64,000 nt of DNA, taken from NCBI GenBank assembly GCA_963724735.1, contig CAVRVX010000038.1:58286-122285 (forward strand), in the 5' to 3' direction. This document shows, one piece after another, positions 1-7,567 of the stretch (position 1 is the stretch's first letter; each line of letters starts with the position of its first letter). The DNA is from Rhodoplanes sp963724735. Lineage in GTDB: Bacteria > Pseudomonadota > Alphaproteobacteria > Rhizobiales > Xanthobacteraceae. The notes beneath the pieces were generated by a model that saw only the letters and a program-made list of their open reading frames with translations, was not told the origin of the DNA and made no database searches. A program made the translations under genes and the position numbers.

Positions 1-1
1 T

Positions 2-79
2 CGCGTGGTGTCGCCCATCCCGGTCGCCGGCCTCGTCGACGGCCAGCGCGTGAGCCCGGCGCAAGGCGCGAAGCCATGA
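2..79 (+). CDS. C-terminal tail of a periplasmic adaptor (HlyD/MFP-like), partial
   Basis: The first 26 codons read in frame as RVVSPIPVAGLVDGQRVSP... and stop at TGA 77-79. This resembles the end of a membrane fusion protein, where a final beta strand carries a 'V..G..DGQ.V' turn. The stop overlaps the next start in an ATGA arrangement, so it is almost certainly translationally coupled to the ABC permease that follows. An adaptor-permease-ATPase order is typical of MacA/MacB-type exporters. Only the tail is visible, so the family call is mainly from context. Confidence 0.5.
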   Translation, partial: RVVSPIPVAGLVDGQRVSPAQGAKP

Positions 80-1311
80 GCGTCGCGATCGCCATCGCGC
101 TCACCCATGTCCGCGCGCGGGCGCGGCAAACCGTTGTCGCCATCGCGGGCGTCGCCACCGGCGTCGGCTTCTCCATCATGATGGCGGCGCTATTGCAAGG
201 CTCGCAGCAGGATTTCATTCGCCAGCTCGTCAATGCAATGCCGCACATCACGGTGTCGGACGAGCTTCGCAAGCCGACGCCGCAGCCTAGCGAGAGCTTC
301 TTCGACTCCGCTGAAATCCATGGGCTGACGCCGCAGGCGCGCCGGCGCGGCATCAAGAATCCGCTCGCCACCATGGCCTCGCTGGAAGGCTGGATACCCG
401 GCGCGGTCGCGCCCTCGGTGAAGGTGCAGGCGATCCTGCGCTACGCGTCGCGCGACGTGGGCGCGAGCATCATCGGAATCGAGCCGCGGCGCGAGGGGAG
501 CGTCTCCGACCTGCCGAAGCAGATGCGCGGGGCCACGCTGGCCGCGCTTTACCGCGCCACCAATGCGATCGTGCTGGGCGATCGCCTGGCCGAGAAGATC
601 GGCGCCCGCATCGGCTCCAACATCACCGTGCAGACGAGCGAGGGCGCGCAACTCAACGCGCAGGTGGTCGGATTGTTTCACTCGGGCGTGCGCTCGGTCG
701 ACGAAAGCACGGCCTATACGCTCGTCAAGACCGGGCAGATCCTCGCCCAGCAAATCGGGCTCGTGAACGAAATCCGGCTGCGGCTGGGGGACGCCCTCGT
801 CGCGCCGGAGACCGCGACGCGGATCGAACGCGAGATCGGGTACAAGTCGGTCCCCTGGCAGGAAGCGAGCGAAGACCTCCTCTCTGCCTTCGTCATCCGC
901 AATATCATCATGTACACGGTGGTCGGAGCGATTTTGCTGGTGGCGAGCTTCGGCACCTACAACATCATCTCGACCATCACCCATGAGAAGGCGCGCGACA
1001 TCGCCATTATGAAGTCGCTCGGCTTCACCGAGCGCCGCATGCGCGCGATTTTCGTGATGGAAGCCGGTCTGATCGGGCTTGCCGGCGCCCTGCTCGGATT
1101 CGCGCTCGGTTACGGCCTCTGCGCCGCGCTGGGAACGATCACGATCAAGAATCCGTTCACCGACGTGACGCGGCTGCCGATCGTCTATTCGCCGCTGCAC
1201 TATGCGATGGCCGCCGCGGTCGCCATCTTTTCGTCGCTCGCCGCGGGCTACCTGCCGGCACGCAAGGCCGCACGCCTGCATCCGGTCGATATCATCCGGG
1301 GGGCGACATGA
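76..1311 (+). CDS. ABC transporter permease, MacB/FtsX type
   Basis: 411 aa. An N-terminal membrane segment lies at about residues 18-38, followed by a large extracytoplasmic domain (about 40-265) and three C-terminal membrane segments at about 274-298, 325-353 and 374-394. This is the FtsX/MacB core layout. The motif near residue 300 (THEKARDIAIMKSLGF) and the terminal PARKAARLHPVDIIRG are typical of this family. The preceding gene fragment overlaps its start and the ATPase gene overlaps its end, giving a tight operon. The protein probably moves a substrate from the periplasm or inner membrane outward, powered by the ATPase. The substrate cannot be read from the sequence. Confidence 0.9.
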   Translation: MSVAIAIALTHVRARARQTVVAIAGVATGVGFSIMMAALLQGSQQDFIRQLVNAMPHITVSDELRKPTPQPSESFFDSAEIHGLTPQARRRGIKNPLATMASLEGWIPGAVAPSVKVQAILRYASRDVGASIIGIEPRREGSVSDLPKQMRGATLAALYRATNAIVLGDRLAEKIGARIGSNITVQTSEGAQLNAQVVGLFHSGVRSVDESTAYTLVKTGQILAQQIGLVNEIRLRLGDALVAPETATRIEREIGYKSVPWQEASEDLLSAFVIRNIIMYTVVGAILLVASFGTYNIISTITHEKARDIAIMKSLGFTERRMRAIFVMEAGLIGLAGALLGFALGYGLCAALGTITIKNPFTDVTRLPIVYSPLHYAMAAAVAIFSSLAAGYLPARKAARLHPVDIIRGAT

Positions 1312-2030
1312 GCGAGGCGGGCGCAACGCCGCTCATCGAGGCGCGGAAGGTCACGCGTATTCTGCCCGGCATCGTCCCGACGACGCTCGTACACGACGTC
1401 GATCTCGTCATCGGCACGCATGAGTTCCTGGCGATCACCGGCGTGTCGGGCTCGGGAAAGTCGTCGCTGCTGTACCTGCTCGGCCTGCTCGACCTGCCAA
1501 CCTCGGGCGAAATTTTGATCCAGGGCAAGGCCACGGCGCAGATGTCGGAGGATGAGCGTGCGCGAACCCGCCTCGCGACGCTCGGATTCGTGTTCCAATT
1601 CCATTTCCTCCTGCCCGAGTTCACCGTGCTCGATAATGTGATGCTGCCGATGCGCGAGCTCGGCAAGCTTTCCAACGACGCGATGCGCGAGCGTGCGACG
1701 GCGCTCCTGAGCGCGCTCGGACTCGCCGAGCACATCGCCAAACGGCCGGATCAATTGTCCGGCGGCCAGCGCCAGCGCGTCGCGGTCGCCCGCGCGCTCG
1801 CCAATGATCCGCCCGTCATCCTCGCCGATGAACCAACCGGCTCGCTCGATTCCAAAGCCAGCGAGCAGGTGTTCCGCATCCTGCGCGATCTCGTCGACGC
1901 CTACGGCAAGACCGTGGTCGCAGTGACGCACGACCTGCATCTCGCCGCGCGCATGGACCGCCGGGTTGAACTGATGGATGGGACCATCATTGCGGACGAA
2001 CGGGTGCACACGACAGCGGAGGCGCATTGA
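1308..2030 (+). CDS. ABC transporter ATP-binding protein, MacB/LolD type
   Basis: 240 aa nucleotide-binding subunit. It has a Walker A at residues 45-53 (GVSGSGKSS), a Q-loop region around FQFHFLLPEFTVLDNV, the signature LSGGQRQRVAVARAL at about 147, a Walker B ILADEPTGSLD at about 170 and an H-loop (VAVTHD). The start overlaps the permease stop by ATGA, so it is the energising partner of that permease. The subfamily is the lipoprotein/macrolide exporter-like group (LolD, MacB, FtsE), whose members work with FtsX-fold permeases. The substrate is unknown. Confidence 0.92.
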   Translation: MSEAGATPLIEARKVTRILPGIVPTTLVHDVDLVIGTHEFLAITGVSGSGKSSLLYLLGLLDLPTSGEILIQGKATAQMSEDERARTRLATLGFVFQFHFLLPEFTVLDNVMLPMRELGKLSNDAMRERATALLSALGLAEHIAKRPDQLSGGQRQRVAVARALANDPPVILADEPTGSLDSKASEQVFRILRDLVDAYGKTVVAVTHDLHLAARMDRRVELMDGTIIADERVHTTAEAH

Positions 2031-2080
2031 GGCGTCGGATTCACCTTATTCCGGCGCATCCCAGATCACCGGACATGTGG

Positions 2081-2278
2081 CTAGGCGGCCTTGGCGCCGT
2101 AGCCGGCCGCTTCCATCGCGGCGATGATCGCAGCGGCCGACGCCGAGGTGTCGGCCTCGACTCGGCCTGAGCCGAGATCGACCTTGACGCTCGCCCGAGG
2201 GTCCTGCGCCTTGATCACCCGCTCGACCGCCTTCGCGCAACCGTCGCAGGCCATTCCCGTGACATTCAACGTAACCAT
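2081..2278 (-). CDS. heavy-metal-associated (CopZ-like) metallochaperone
   Basis: 65 aa, a single HMA domain. The metal-binding motif GMACDGCAK supplies Cys11 and Cys14. The ferredoxin-like fold is suggested by VTLNVTG at the start and by ASVKVDLGSGRVEA in the middle. The start at 2278 gives the normal HMA length, whereas an upstream ATG would add 49 residues unlike the family. Such proteins bind Cu(I) and pass it to P-type ATPases in the cytoplasm. No copper ATPase is adjacent, so the partner lies elsewhere. It converges with the ABC operon. Confidence 0.85.
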   Translation of the reverse strand: MVTLNVTGMACDGCAKAVERVIKAQDPRASVKVDLGSGRVEADTSASAAAIIAAMEAAGYGAKAA

Positions 2279-2588
2279 GGGAACCTCGTTCTTTCTCCCG
2301 CCAGGTCCCGCGGAGATCGGCTGGCGGAAGACCGTTGCGAACTCATAAGCATGTCTTCGCGCGGCAGGCCAGGGCGTGTCTCGGCAAGGGAAATTTTCAT
2401 GCCGCCATGGGTCGAACCGCTCCAACAGATCAAGACCATGAACGAAAGCCTCGCTGACGACCTATGGTCGTTTCTCCCTGAAGCTGGCCGACCAAGAGGC
2501 CGGCACGCGACGGCGCTTTCGCCTCTGAACCTGACCTCTATAATACCGCCTGCGATCGAAGCACCCATGCCGCGGTCGGAGGTGCTCC

Positions 2589-3959
2589 ATGGCCCGCCTC
2601 AACGCGATCTTCACGGGAGCCCTTATGGGGCTGGTCGCCGGGTGCCTCGGGGTCGCGGCGTATTTCTATTTCGGGATGACCCGCGCTGAATCGGCGATCG
2701 TCGCGCTTGCAGCCTTTACCGGGCTTGCCGTCTACAACTCGATCGCGGCGCGGCTGCGGGATCGTTCGGACATGGGCGGCCAGATCGCCGACCTGTCGCG
2801 CGGCGTCGCCGACCTCGCGCGGCAGGTGCTCGAGCTCACCCGGCGCACGGCGGCGGCCGAGGCCAATGCGGACAAGGCTCTCACTCAGGCCGCGGCGGTC
2901 AGCGGACCGCTTGGCTCCGAGCTCGAGCGGCTGCGCGCTTCGATCAAGCAGGTGGCCGCGGTGGTCGCAGCGCAAAACGCCGCCCCGCAAGCCGGCGCCG
3001 CAGGCGAGCCAGGCCCGGTCGCAACGAATGACGCCGAACCCGCGTCGGCAGGCGGGACAGCGCGATTCAAAGACCTCGACCGGGAGGCTGCGATCGCTGT
3101 CGTTCGGGAAGCGGTCGAAGGGAACCAGATCGAAGTCGCCCTCCAACCCATCGTCAGCCTGCCCCAGCGGAAGGTGCGCTATTACGAGGCCTTGGCGCGG
3201 CTGCGCAGGCGCGACGGCGAAGCAATTCCGCCCGCCGATTTCATGCCTCTCGCGTCGGCGATCGGAGTGATGGGCCGGATCGACAATGCGATGCTGTTCA
3301 GGTGCGTGCAGACGGTGCGTCGCATCTTGGGAAAAAACCGTGACGCCGCCCTGCTTTACGACGTAGCCGCGGCGACCTTGGCCGACCCGGACTCGTTTCC
3401 CCACTTCATCGAATTCGCCGACGCCAATCGCGCGATTGCCTCATCCTTGGTGTTCGGGTTCGCGCAAACCGCCTTCCGCGCGATGGGTCCGGTGGAGCGC
3501 GAAAGCCTCGGCGCGCTGGCTGATCGCGGCTTCCGTTTCGCGCTGACCCATGTCGGCGACCTGCGTTTGGAGCCGCGCGAGCTTGCCGATCGCGGCTTCC
3601 GTTTCGTCAAAGTTCCGGCAAGCCTGCTCCTGAACCGAGCCGCCGCCGCCGCTGCGGACATCGATGCGGCGGAATTTGCGACCATCCTTGGCCGCTTCAA
3701 CATCGATCTGATTGCGGAGACGATCGAGCGCGAATTGGCGGTGGTCGATCTCCTTGATTACGACGTGAGGCTCGGCCAGGGCGATCTGTTCTCGCCGCCG
3801 CGTCCCGTGCGACCCGAGGCGCTGCAAGGAGCCGAGGCAAAGAAACCGGAGCCGCCCGAGCCGGCGCCTGCGCAGAGCGGCATGGCAGCAGCCGATGCCG
3901 GCGCGGTTAGCGCGCCCGACCCAGCCGAACCGATCCCGGCCCAACTCACAAACGGGTAG
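2589..3959 (+). CDS. TipF-like membrane protein with a degenerate EAL domain
   Basis: 456 aa. Two membrane segments (about 5-25 and 31-51) are followed by a heptad-rich stretch (about 60-135) and an EAL-like domain (about 175-420). The EAL signature is present as YYEALARLR, and later IAETIE and GQGDLF match conserved C-terminal EAL motifs. The acidic metal-binding motifs are lost: DDFG is replaced by THVGD, KID by KVP, and the ExxE strand by FGFAQTAF. This layout and degeneracy match TipF, the Caulobacter c-di-GMP receptor for flagellum assembly. I infer binding rather than hydrolysis of c-di-GMP. AGGTG precedes the start. The C-terminal ~50 residues are Pro/Ala rich. Confidence 0.72.
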   Translation: MARLNAIFTGALMGLVAGCLGVAAYFYFGMTRAESAIVALAAFTGLAVYNSIAARLRDRSDMGGQIADLSRGVADLARQVLELTRRTAAAEANADKALTQAAAVSGPLGSELERLRASIKQVAAVVAAQNAAPQAGAAGEPGPVATNDAEPASAGGTARFKDLDREAAIAVVREAVEGNQIEVALQPIVSLPQRKVRYYEALARLRRRDGEAIPPADFMPLASAIGVMGRIDNAMLFRCVQTVRRILGKNRDAALLYDVAAATLADPDSFPHFIEFADANRAIASSLVFGFAQTAFRAMGPVERESLGALADRGFRFALTHVGDLRLEPRELADRGFRFVKVPASLLLNRAAAAAADIDAAEFATILGRFNIDLIAETIERELAVVDLLDYDVRLGQGDLFSPPRPVRPEALQGAEAKKPEPPEPAPAQSGMAAADAGAVSAPDPAEPIPAQLTNG

Positions 3960-4144
3960 ATCGCACAGAGTTGAGCTTGGCGGCTGTACCGACTATACCG
4001 ACGCGGGTTCCGCCCTCCGCAGACTCACGCGGGATGGCGGGACCACCGCTCAAGGATCTTGGCCTGCGAGTTCGCTTCTCCCCAGTCGGCGAGCAAGCCG
4101 GCTCCGATCGTTGACCGCCCCTTTCCCGCTCGAGCCCGAGCTCG

Positions 4145-5014
4145 ATGACCATTCCGTTCCCCGGCTTGATCGACCATTTTTCGACGCTCGCGCCGCGCTA
4201 TGACGTGGTTCTCTCGGACGTCTGGGGCGTCGTGCATAACGGGGTCGCCGCCTTCGCCGGTGCGTGCGACGCCCTTATCCGTTTTCGCGCCGGCGGCGGA
4301 ACGGTGATCCTGCTCACCAACGCGCCGCGCCAGAGCGACATCGTCATTGGATTTCTCGACAAGCTCGCGGTGCCGCGCGCGGCCTATGACGCCATCGTCA
4401 GTTCGGGCGATGTCGCCCGCACAGTGATCGAGCAGCGCCGGGACGACGCCGTTTTCCATATCGGTCCGGAGCGGGACCATCCGATCTTCACCGAGCTGAA
4501 TGTCCGCTTCGCTCCGGTGGCGAGCGCCGATTACGTGATTTGCTCCGGCCTTTACGACGACACCACCGAGACGCCGGAGGATTATCGCGACCTGCTCGGA
4601 GAAATCAGGCAACGCAACCTGTTCATGGTCTGCGCCAATCCGGATCTGGTGGTCGAGCGCGGGCACGAACTCATCTACTGCGCGGGCGCGATCGCGGACC
4701 TCTACGAGTTGATGGGCGGAGAGGTGCTCTATACCGGCAAGCCTCACCCGGCGATCTACCAGCAGGCGCTGAAACGGGCCGCGGTTTTGCGGCGCGCAGC
4801 GCCGACGCTCGCGCGGACGCTCGCCATCGGCGATTCGGTGCGGACCGACCTGCTCGGCGCGTCCGGGTTCGGCCTCGATTGCCTGTTCGTCACGGCCGGC
4901 ATTCACGCAGGCGAGCTGGGCGGGCGCGAAATGATCGATCACGGAGCGCTCGCCGAGATCTTCGGCGAAGCAGGCGTACTGCCGCAGGCGGTGACCCGGC
5001 GCCTCGTGTGGTAG
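4145..5014 (+). CDS. HAD superfamily class IIA phosphatase (TIGR01459-like)
   Basis: 289 aa. HAD motif I is DVWGVVHNG with the nucleophile Asp near residue 22. Motif II is ILLTNAPR, motif III falls in YTGKPHPAIY, and motif IV is AIGDSVRTDLLGA. The long cap between motifs II and III places it in class IIA with NagD-like sugar or phosphoglycolate-type phosphatases. It matches the alphaproteobacterial HAD-IIA group of unknown substrate. It stands alone between the TipF-like gene and a convergent receiver gene. The family is certain but the substrate is not. Confidence 0.85.
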   Translation: MTIPFPGLIDHFSTLAPRYDVVLSDVWGVVHNGVAAFAGACDALIRFRAGGGTVILLTNAPRQSDIVIGFLDKLAVPRAAYDAIVSSGDVARTVIEQRRDDAVFHIGPERDHPIFTELNVRFAPVASADYVICSGLYDDTTETPEDYRDLLGEIRQRNLFMVCANPDLVVERGHELIYCAGAIADLYELMGGEVLYTGKPHPAIYQQALKRAAVLRRAAPTLARTLAIGDSVRTDLLGASGFGLDCLFVTAGIHAGELGGREMIDHGALAEIFGEAGVLPQAVTRRLVW

Positions 5015-5054
5015 CGCCAAGGCCCGCGTTCGACGTCAGCCGCGGCGAGCTGGT

Positions 5055-5462
5055 CTAGGCCGCGGCCGCATGGCTTTGCGGGCAGTCTCGTGCAAGCAGG
5101 GCCTGAATCGTGTCTTGCAGCGTCCGTGCGTTGAAGGGCTTCAGGATATAGCTGACGCCCGCCTTCTTCGCCGCGATCACGTTCTCGGTCCTGGTTTCCG
5201 GCGTGACCATGATGAAGGGCGTCTCGGCGAGGCCTGGATCGGCGCGCATCTCCGTAAGCAATTCCTCCCCCGCCATGTCTGTGGACCAATCGGAAATGAC
5301 GAGGCCGTACTTCTTCTCGCGCATCTTGGTGAGCGCGACCGAGCCATCCGCAGCGTCATCGATGTCTTCGAAGCCGACCTGCCGCAACAAGTCGCGAAGG
5401 ATGCGGACCATCCTGTGGTAGTCATCCACGACGAGCACCGGGATCGATCGATCGAACGCCAT
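5055..5462 (-). CDS. single-domain response regulator (CheY-like receiver)
   Basis: 135 aa from the chosen start at 5462, which has GGAG seven bases upstream. An ATG at 5498 would add 12 residues. The acidic pair is VVDD (13-14), the phosphoacceptor is Asp58 in VISDWS, the switch Thr is in VTPET, and Lys108 sits in LKPFN. There is no output domain, so it should act through protein contacts, as CheY or DivK do. No kinase gene is adjacent, so the pathway is unknown. The C-terminus ends in a short alanine run. Confidence 0.88.
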   Translation of the reverse strand: MAFDRSIPVLVVDDYHRMVRILRDLLRQVGFEDIDDAADGSVALTKMREKKYGLVISDWSTDMAGEELLTEMRADPGLAETPFIMVTPETRTENVIAAKKAGVSYILKPFNARTLQDTIQALLARDCPQSHAAAA

Positions 5463-5732
5463 GTCCAGCTCCGTTGGCATCGCCGGTGCTGCGAGCATGG
5501 CGTCCTATCGCTGTCCCCGAACGCGAGTAGACAGGTTCCACCGCCCGAGCTACACCCAAGCTTCTCCCCAGTTGGCTGCAAAGCGTTAACATTCGGTTAA
5601 TCCGACAGATGCGTGGTTTGCGCCGTCCGCCGACCCGGAAAGAGAGCAATGACGGGCGCCGGTCGGCGCCGAGGAGCTCTCGCGGCCCAAGCCTTGCTTC
5701 GGTAAGCTCGCCGTGACCTGCGCGAAGCTCGC

Positions 5733-6749
5733 ATGAACGAATCCGTCTCATCGCCTGCTGGCTCTTTCGTCGTCGTCCGTGACGCGCTCGACATGCCGGC
5801 GCCGCCGAACGACGCGCTTTCGGGCGCGGTGCTCGCGCTCGGCAATTTCGAAGGGGTCCACCGTGGCCATCGCGTCGTGATCGACGCCGCTTTGGCTCGC
5901 GCGCGAGAGCGTCGCCGTCCCGCCGCCGCCATGACCTTCGAGCCGCATCCGCGCGTCTTCTTCAACCCCGGCACGAGCGTGTTCCGGCTGACCGACGTGA
6001 CGGGAAAGCTGCGGCTGCTTGCATTGACCGGGCTCGACGGAGCGATCGTGATGAGTTTCGACGCGAAGCTCGCCTCGCTCACGCCCGAAGCCTTTGTCGC
6101 GCAGGTGCTGGTCGAGCGCTACGCCGTCGCCGGCGTCGTGGTCGGCTATGATTTCCATTTCGGCAAAGGGCGCGCCGGCACCGCCGATTTTCTCCGGTCG
6201 GAGGGACGCCGGCTTGGCTTTGCCGTCGATGTCGTGCCGGCCTTTCGCGACGGGCCTCAGCGCGTGTCGTCCGGGGCGGTCCGCGACGCGCTGACCGAGG
6301 GCGATGTCGGGCTCGCGATGCGCCTGCTCGGCTATCCCTGGTTCGTCACCGGCGAGGTGGTGCACGGCGACAAGCGTGGGCGCGAGCTCGGCTTTCCCAC
6401 CGCCAATATCCGCCTCGATCCGCAATGCCGGCTGCGCCACGGCGTCTACGCCGTGCGGGTTGGCCTCGGCGAGCAGCGTTATGACGGCGTCGCCAATTTC
6501 GGCCGCCGCCCGATGTTCGACACCGGCGTCGTGCTGCTTGAGGTCTTTCTGTTCGATTTCGACGGCGATCTTTATGGGAAGACCCTGGACGTCGCCTTCA
6601 TCGCCTGGATCAGGCCGGAGCTGAAATTCGACACCGTCGCCGAGTTGATGCGCCAGATGGAGGAGGACGCGCGCATTGCTCGCGCCTTCCTCGCGCAGGC
6701 AGGCGAGGCTTTCCCGCCGCTTGCCGCCCCTTGTCCCCCGCCCCAGTGA
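5733..6749 (+). CDS. ribF: bifunctional riboflavin kinase/FAD synthetase
   Basis: 338 aa, normal family length. The N-terminal FMN adenylyltransferase domain (about 25-190) carries LGNFEGVHRGH, the nucleotidyltransferase HxGH-type motif, and GYDFHFGKGRAG. The C-terminal riboflavin kinase domain (about 195-325) has GEVVHGDKRGRELGFPTANI and the downstream FGRRPMF. The enzyme converts riboflavin to FMN and then FAD in the cytoplasm. In many Hyphomicrobiales ribF lies just upstream of ileS and lspA, as here. Confidence 0.95.
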   Translation: MNESVSSPAGSFVVVRDALDMPAPPNDALSGAVLALGNFEGVHRGHRVVIDAALARARERRRPAAAMTFEPHPRVFFNPGTSVFRLTDVTGKLRLLALTGLDGAIVMSFDAKLASLTPEAFVAQVLVERYAVAGVVVGYDFHFGKGRAGTADFLRSEGRRLGFAVDVVPAFRDGPQRVSSGAVRDALTEGDVGLAMRLLGYPWFVTGEVVHGDKRGRELGFPTANIRLDPQCRLRHGVYAVRVGLGEQRYDGVANFGRRPMFDTGVVLLEVFLFDFDGDLYGKTLDVAFIAWIRPELKFDTVAELMRQMEEDARIARAFLAQAGEAFPPLAAPCPPPQ

Positions 6750-6773
6750 GACGGAGAGGCAAGCGGCGCGGGT

Positions 6774-7340
6774 TCAGGTGCTCATTCCCTGCTGAATCCG
6801 CTTGAGCACGTCCTCGACGATTTGCGTGCCGGACTCGCTCGCAAGCTGCGACAGCGCCGTTTGGCCCTGCAGCGTCCGCCGCGGCCGGCGCAGCCACCGG
6901 CGCGCCTTGACGCGGTCGCCGAACACCTGCTCCGCCAGCGCCGCGATCCGCTCCAAGCGTTCCGCCGCGGCCTTTTCCGCGCTTTCGCGCACCGCGGCGG
7001 CTTGCTCGGCGACCGCCTCCATTTGCGACTTGAAGAAGTCCGTCTGCGCCTTGACCAGGTCCTCGACGTCCTTGACCTGCATCAGCTTCTGAACGAAGGC
7101 GACGGCGTTCGCGACATTGCGCCCGGTATAGTTGGCGAAGGCGCTGCCCAGCTCGTTGCCGCCCTCGACCTCTCCCTGAGCGGCGCTGCCGAGCGTAGTC
7201 AGATAGTTGCCGAACGCATTCCACACCTGCGTCATCCCCTGCTGGGCCAATTCGTTCAGATCAGGGGCCGAAGGCGCTGATTTCTCGTCCGCCTGTTTCG
7301 GGTCCGGGGTCACAGACGGCGATTTCTCGTCACTCGTCAT
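6774..7340 (-). CDS. phasin-like protein fused to an MbcA/ParS/Xre toxin-binding domain
   Basis: 188 aa from ATG 7340, preceded by AGGAGAACGAGG; an upstream ATG at 7394 is less likely. Residues about 30-125 are helical and phasin-like (QVWNAFGNYLTTLG; LVKAQTDFFKSQMEAVAEQAA). The last ~50 residues carry the pattern of the MbcA/ParS/Xre C-terminal domain: AxxWLxxPxxxLxGxTxLxxLxSExGxxxVxxxLxRIxxG, seen as ARRWLRRPRRTLQGQTALSQ and then VEDVLKRIQQG. That domain normally binds RES-type toxins. No RES toxin or DNA-binding helix-turn-helix is nearby. The phasin part suggests surface binding of polyhydroxyalkanoate granules. The role of the fused tail is unknown. Confidence 0.7.
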   Translation of the reverse strand: MTSDEKSPSVTPDPKQADEKSAPSAPDLNELAQQGMTQVWNAFGNYLTTLGSAAQGEVEGGNELGSAFANYTGRNVANAVAFVQKLMQVKDVEDLVKAQTDFFKSQMEAVAEQAAAVRESAEKAAAERLERIAALAEQVFGDRVKARRWLRRPRRTLQGQTALSQLASESGTQIVEDVLKRIQQGMST

Positions 7341-7567
7341 CCTCGTTCTCCTGGGGCACGCGCGCTGGGTCTTGCCGGCGATATCTTTCCTCACCTGACG
7401 GCGCGGCGGCGGGCGGCGCCGCGGCGCAGCCTCGCTGTCGCTCGCAAAGCGTCTCGCCGGGACGATCCGCCTCCCTTGCTGGATTCGCTGCAGAATATGC
7501 CATCGCGCCGGCCGCCGTCCAGGTTGCGGGCCTTCCCGCGAGCGCCTGCGCTTGTTAGAAGGCGCGC

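Noticed and set aside
190..1326. Long minus-strand open frame opposite the ABC permease
   Set aside because: Arg/Asp/His-rich text without family features; a shadow of the GC-rich permease gene.
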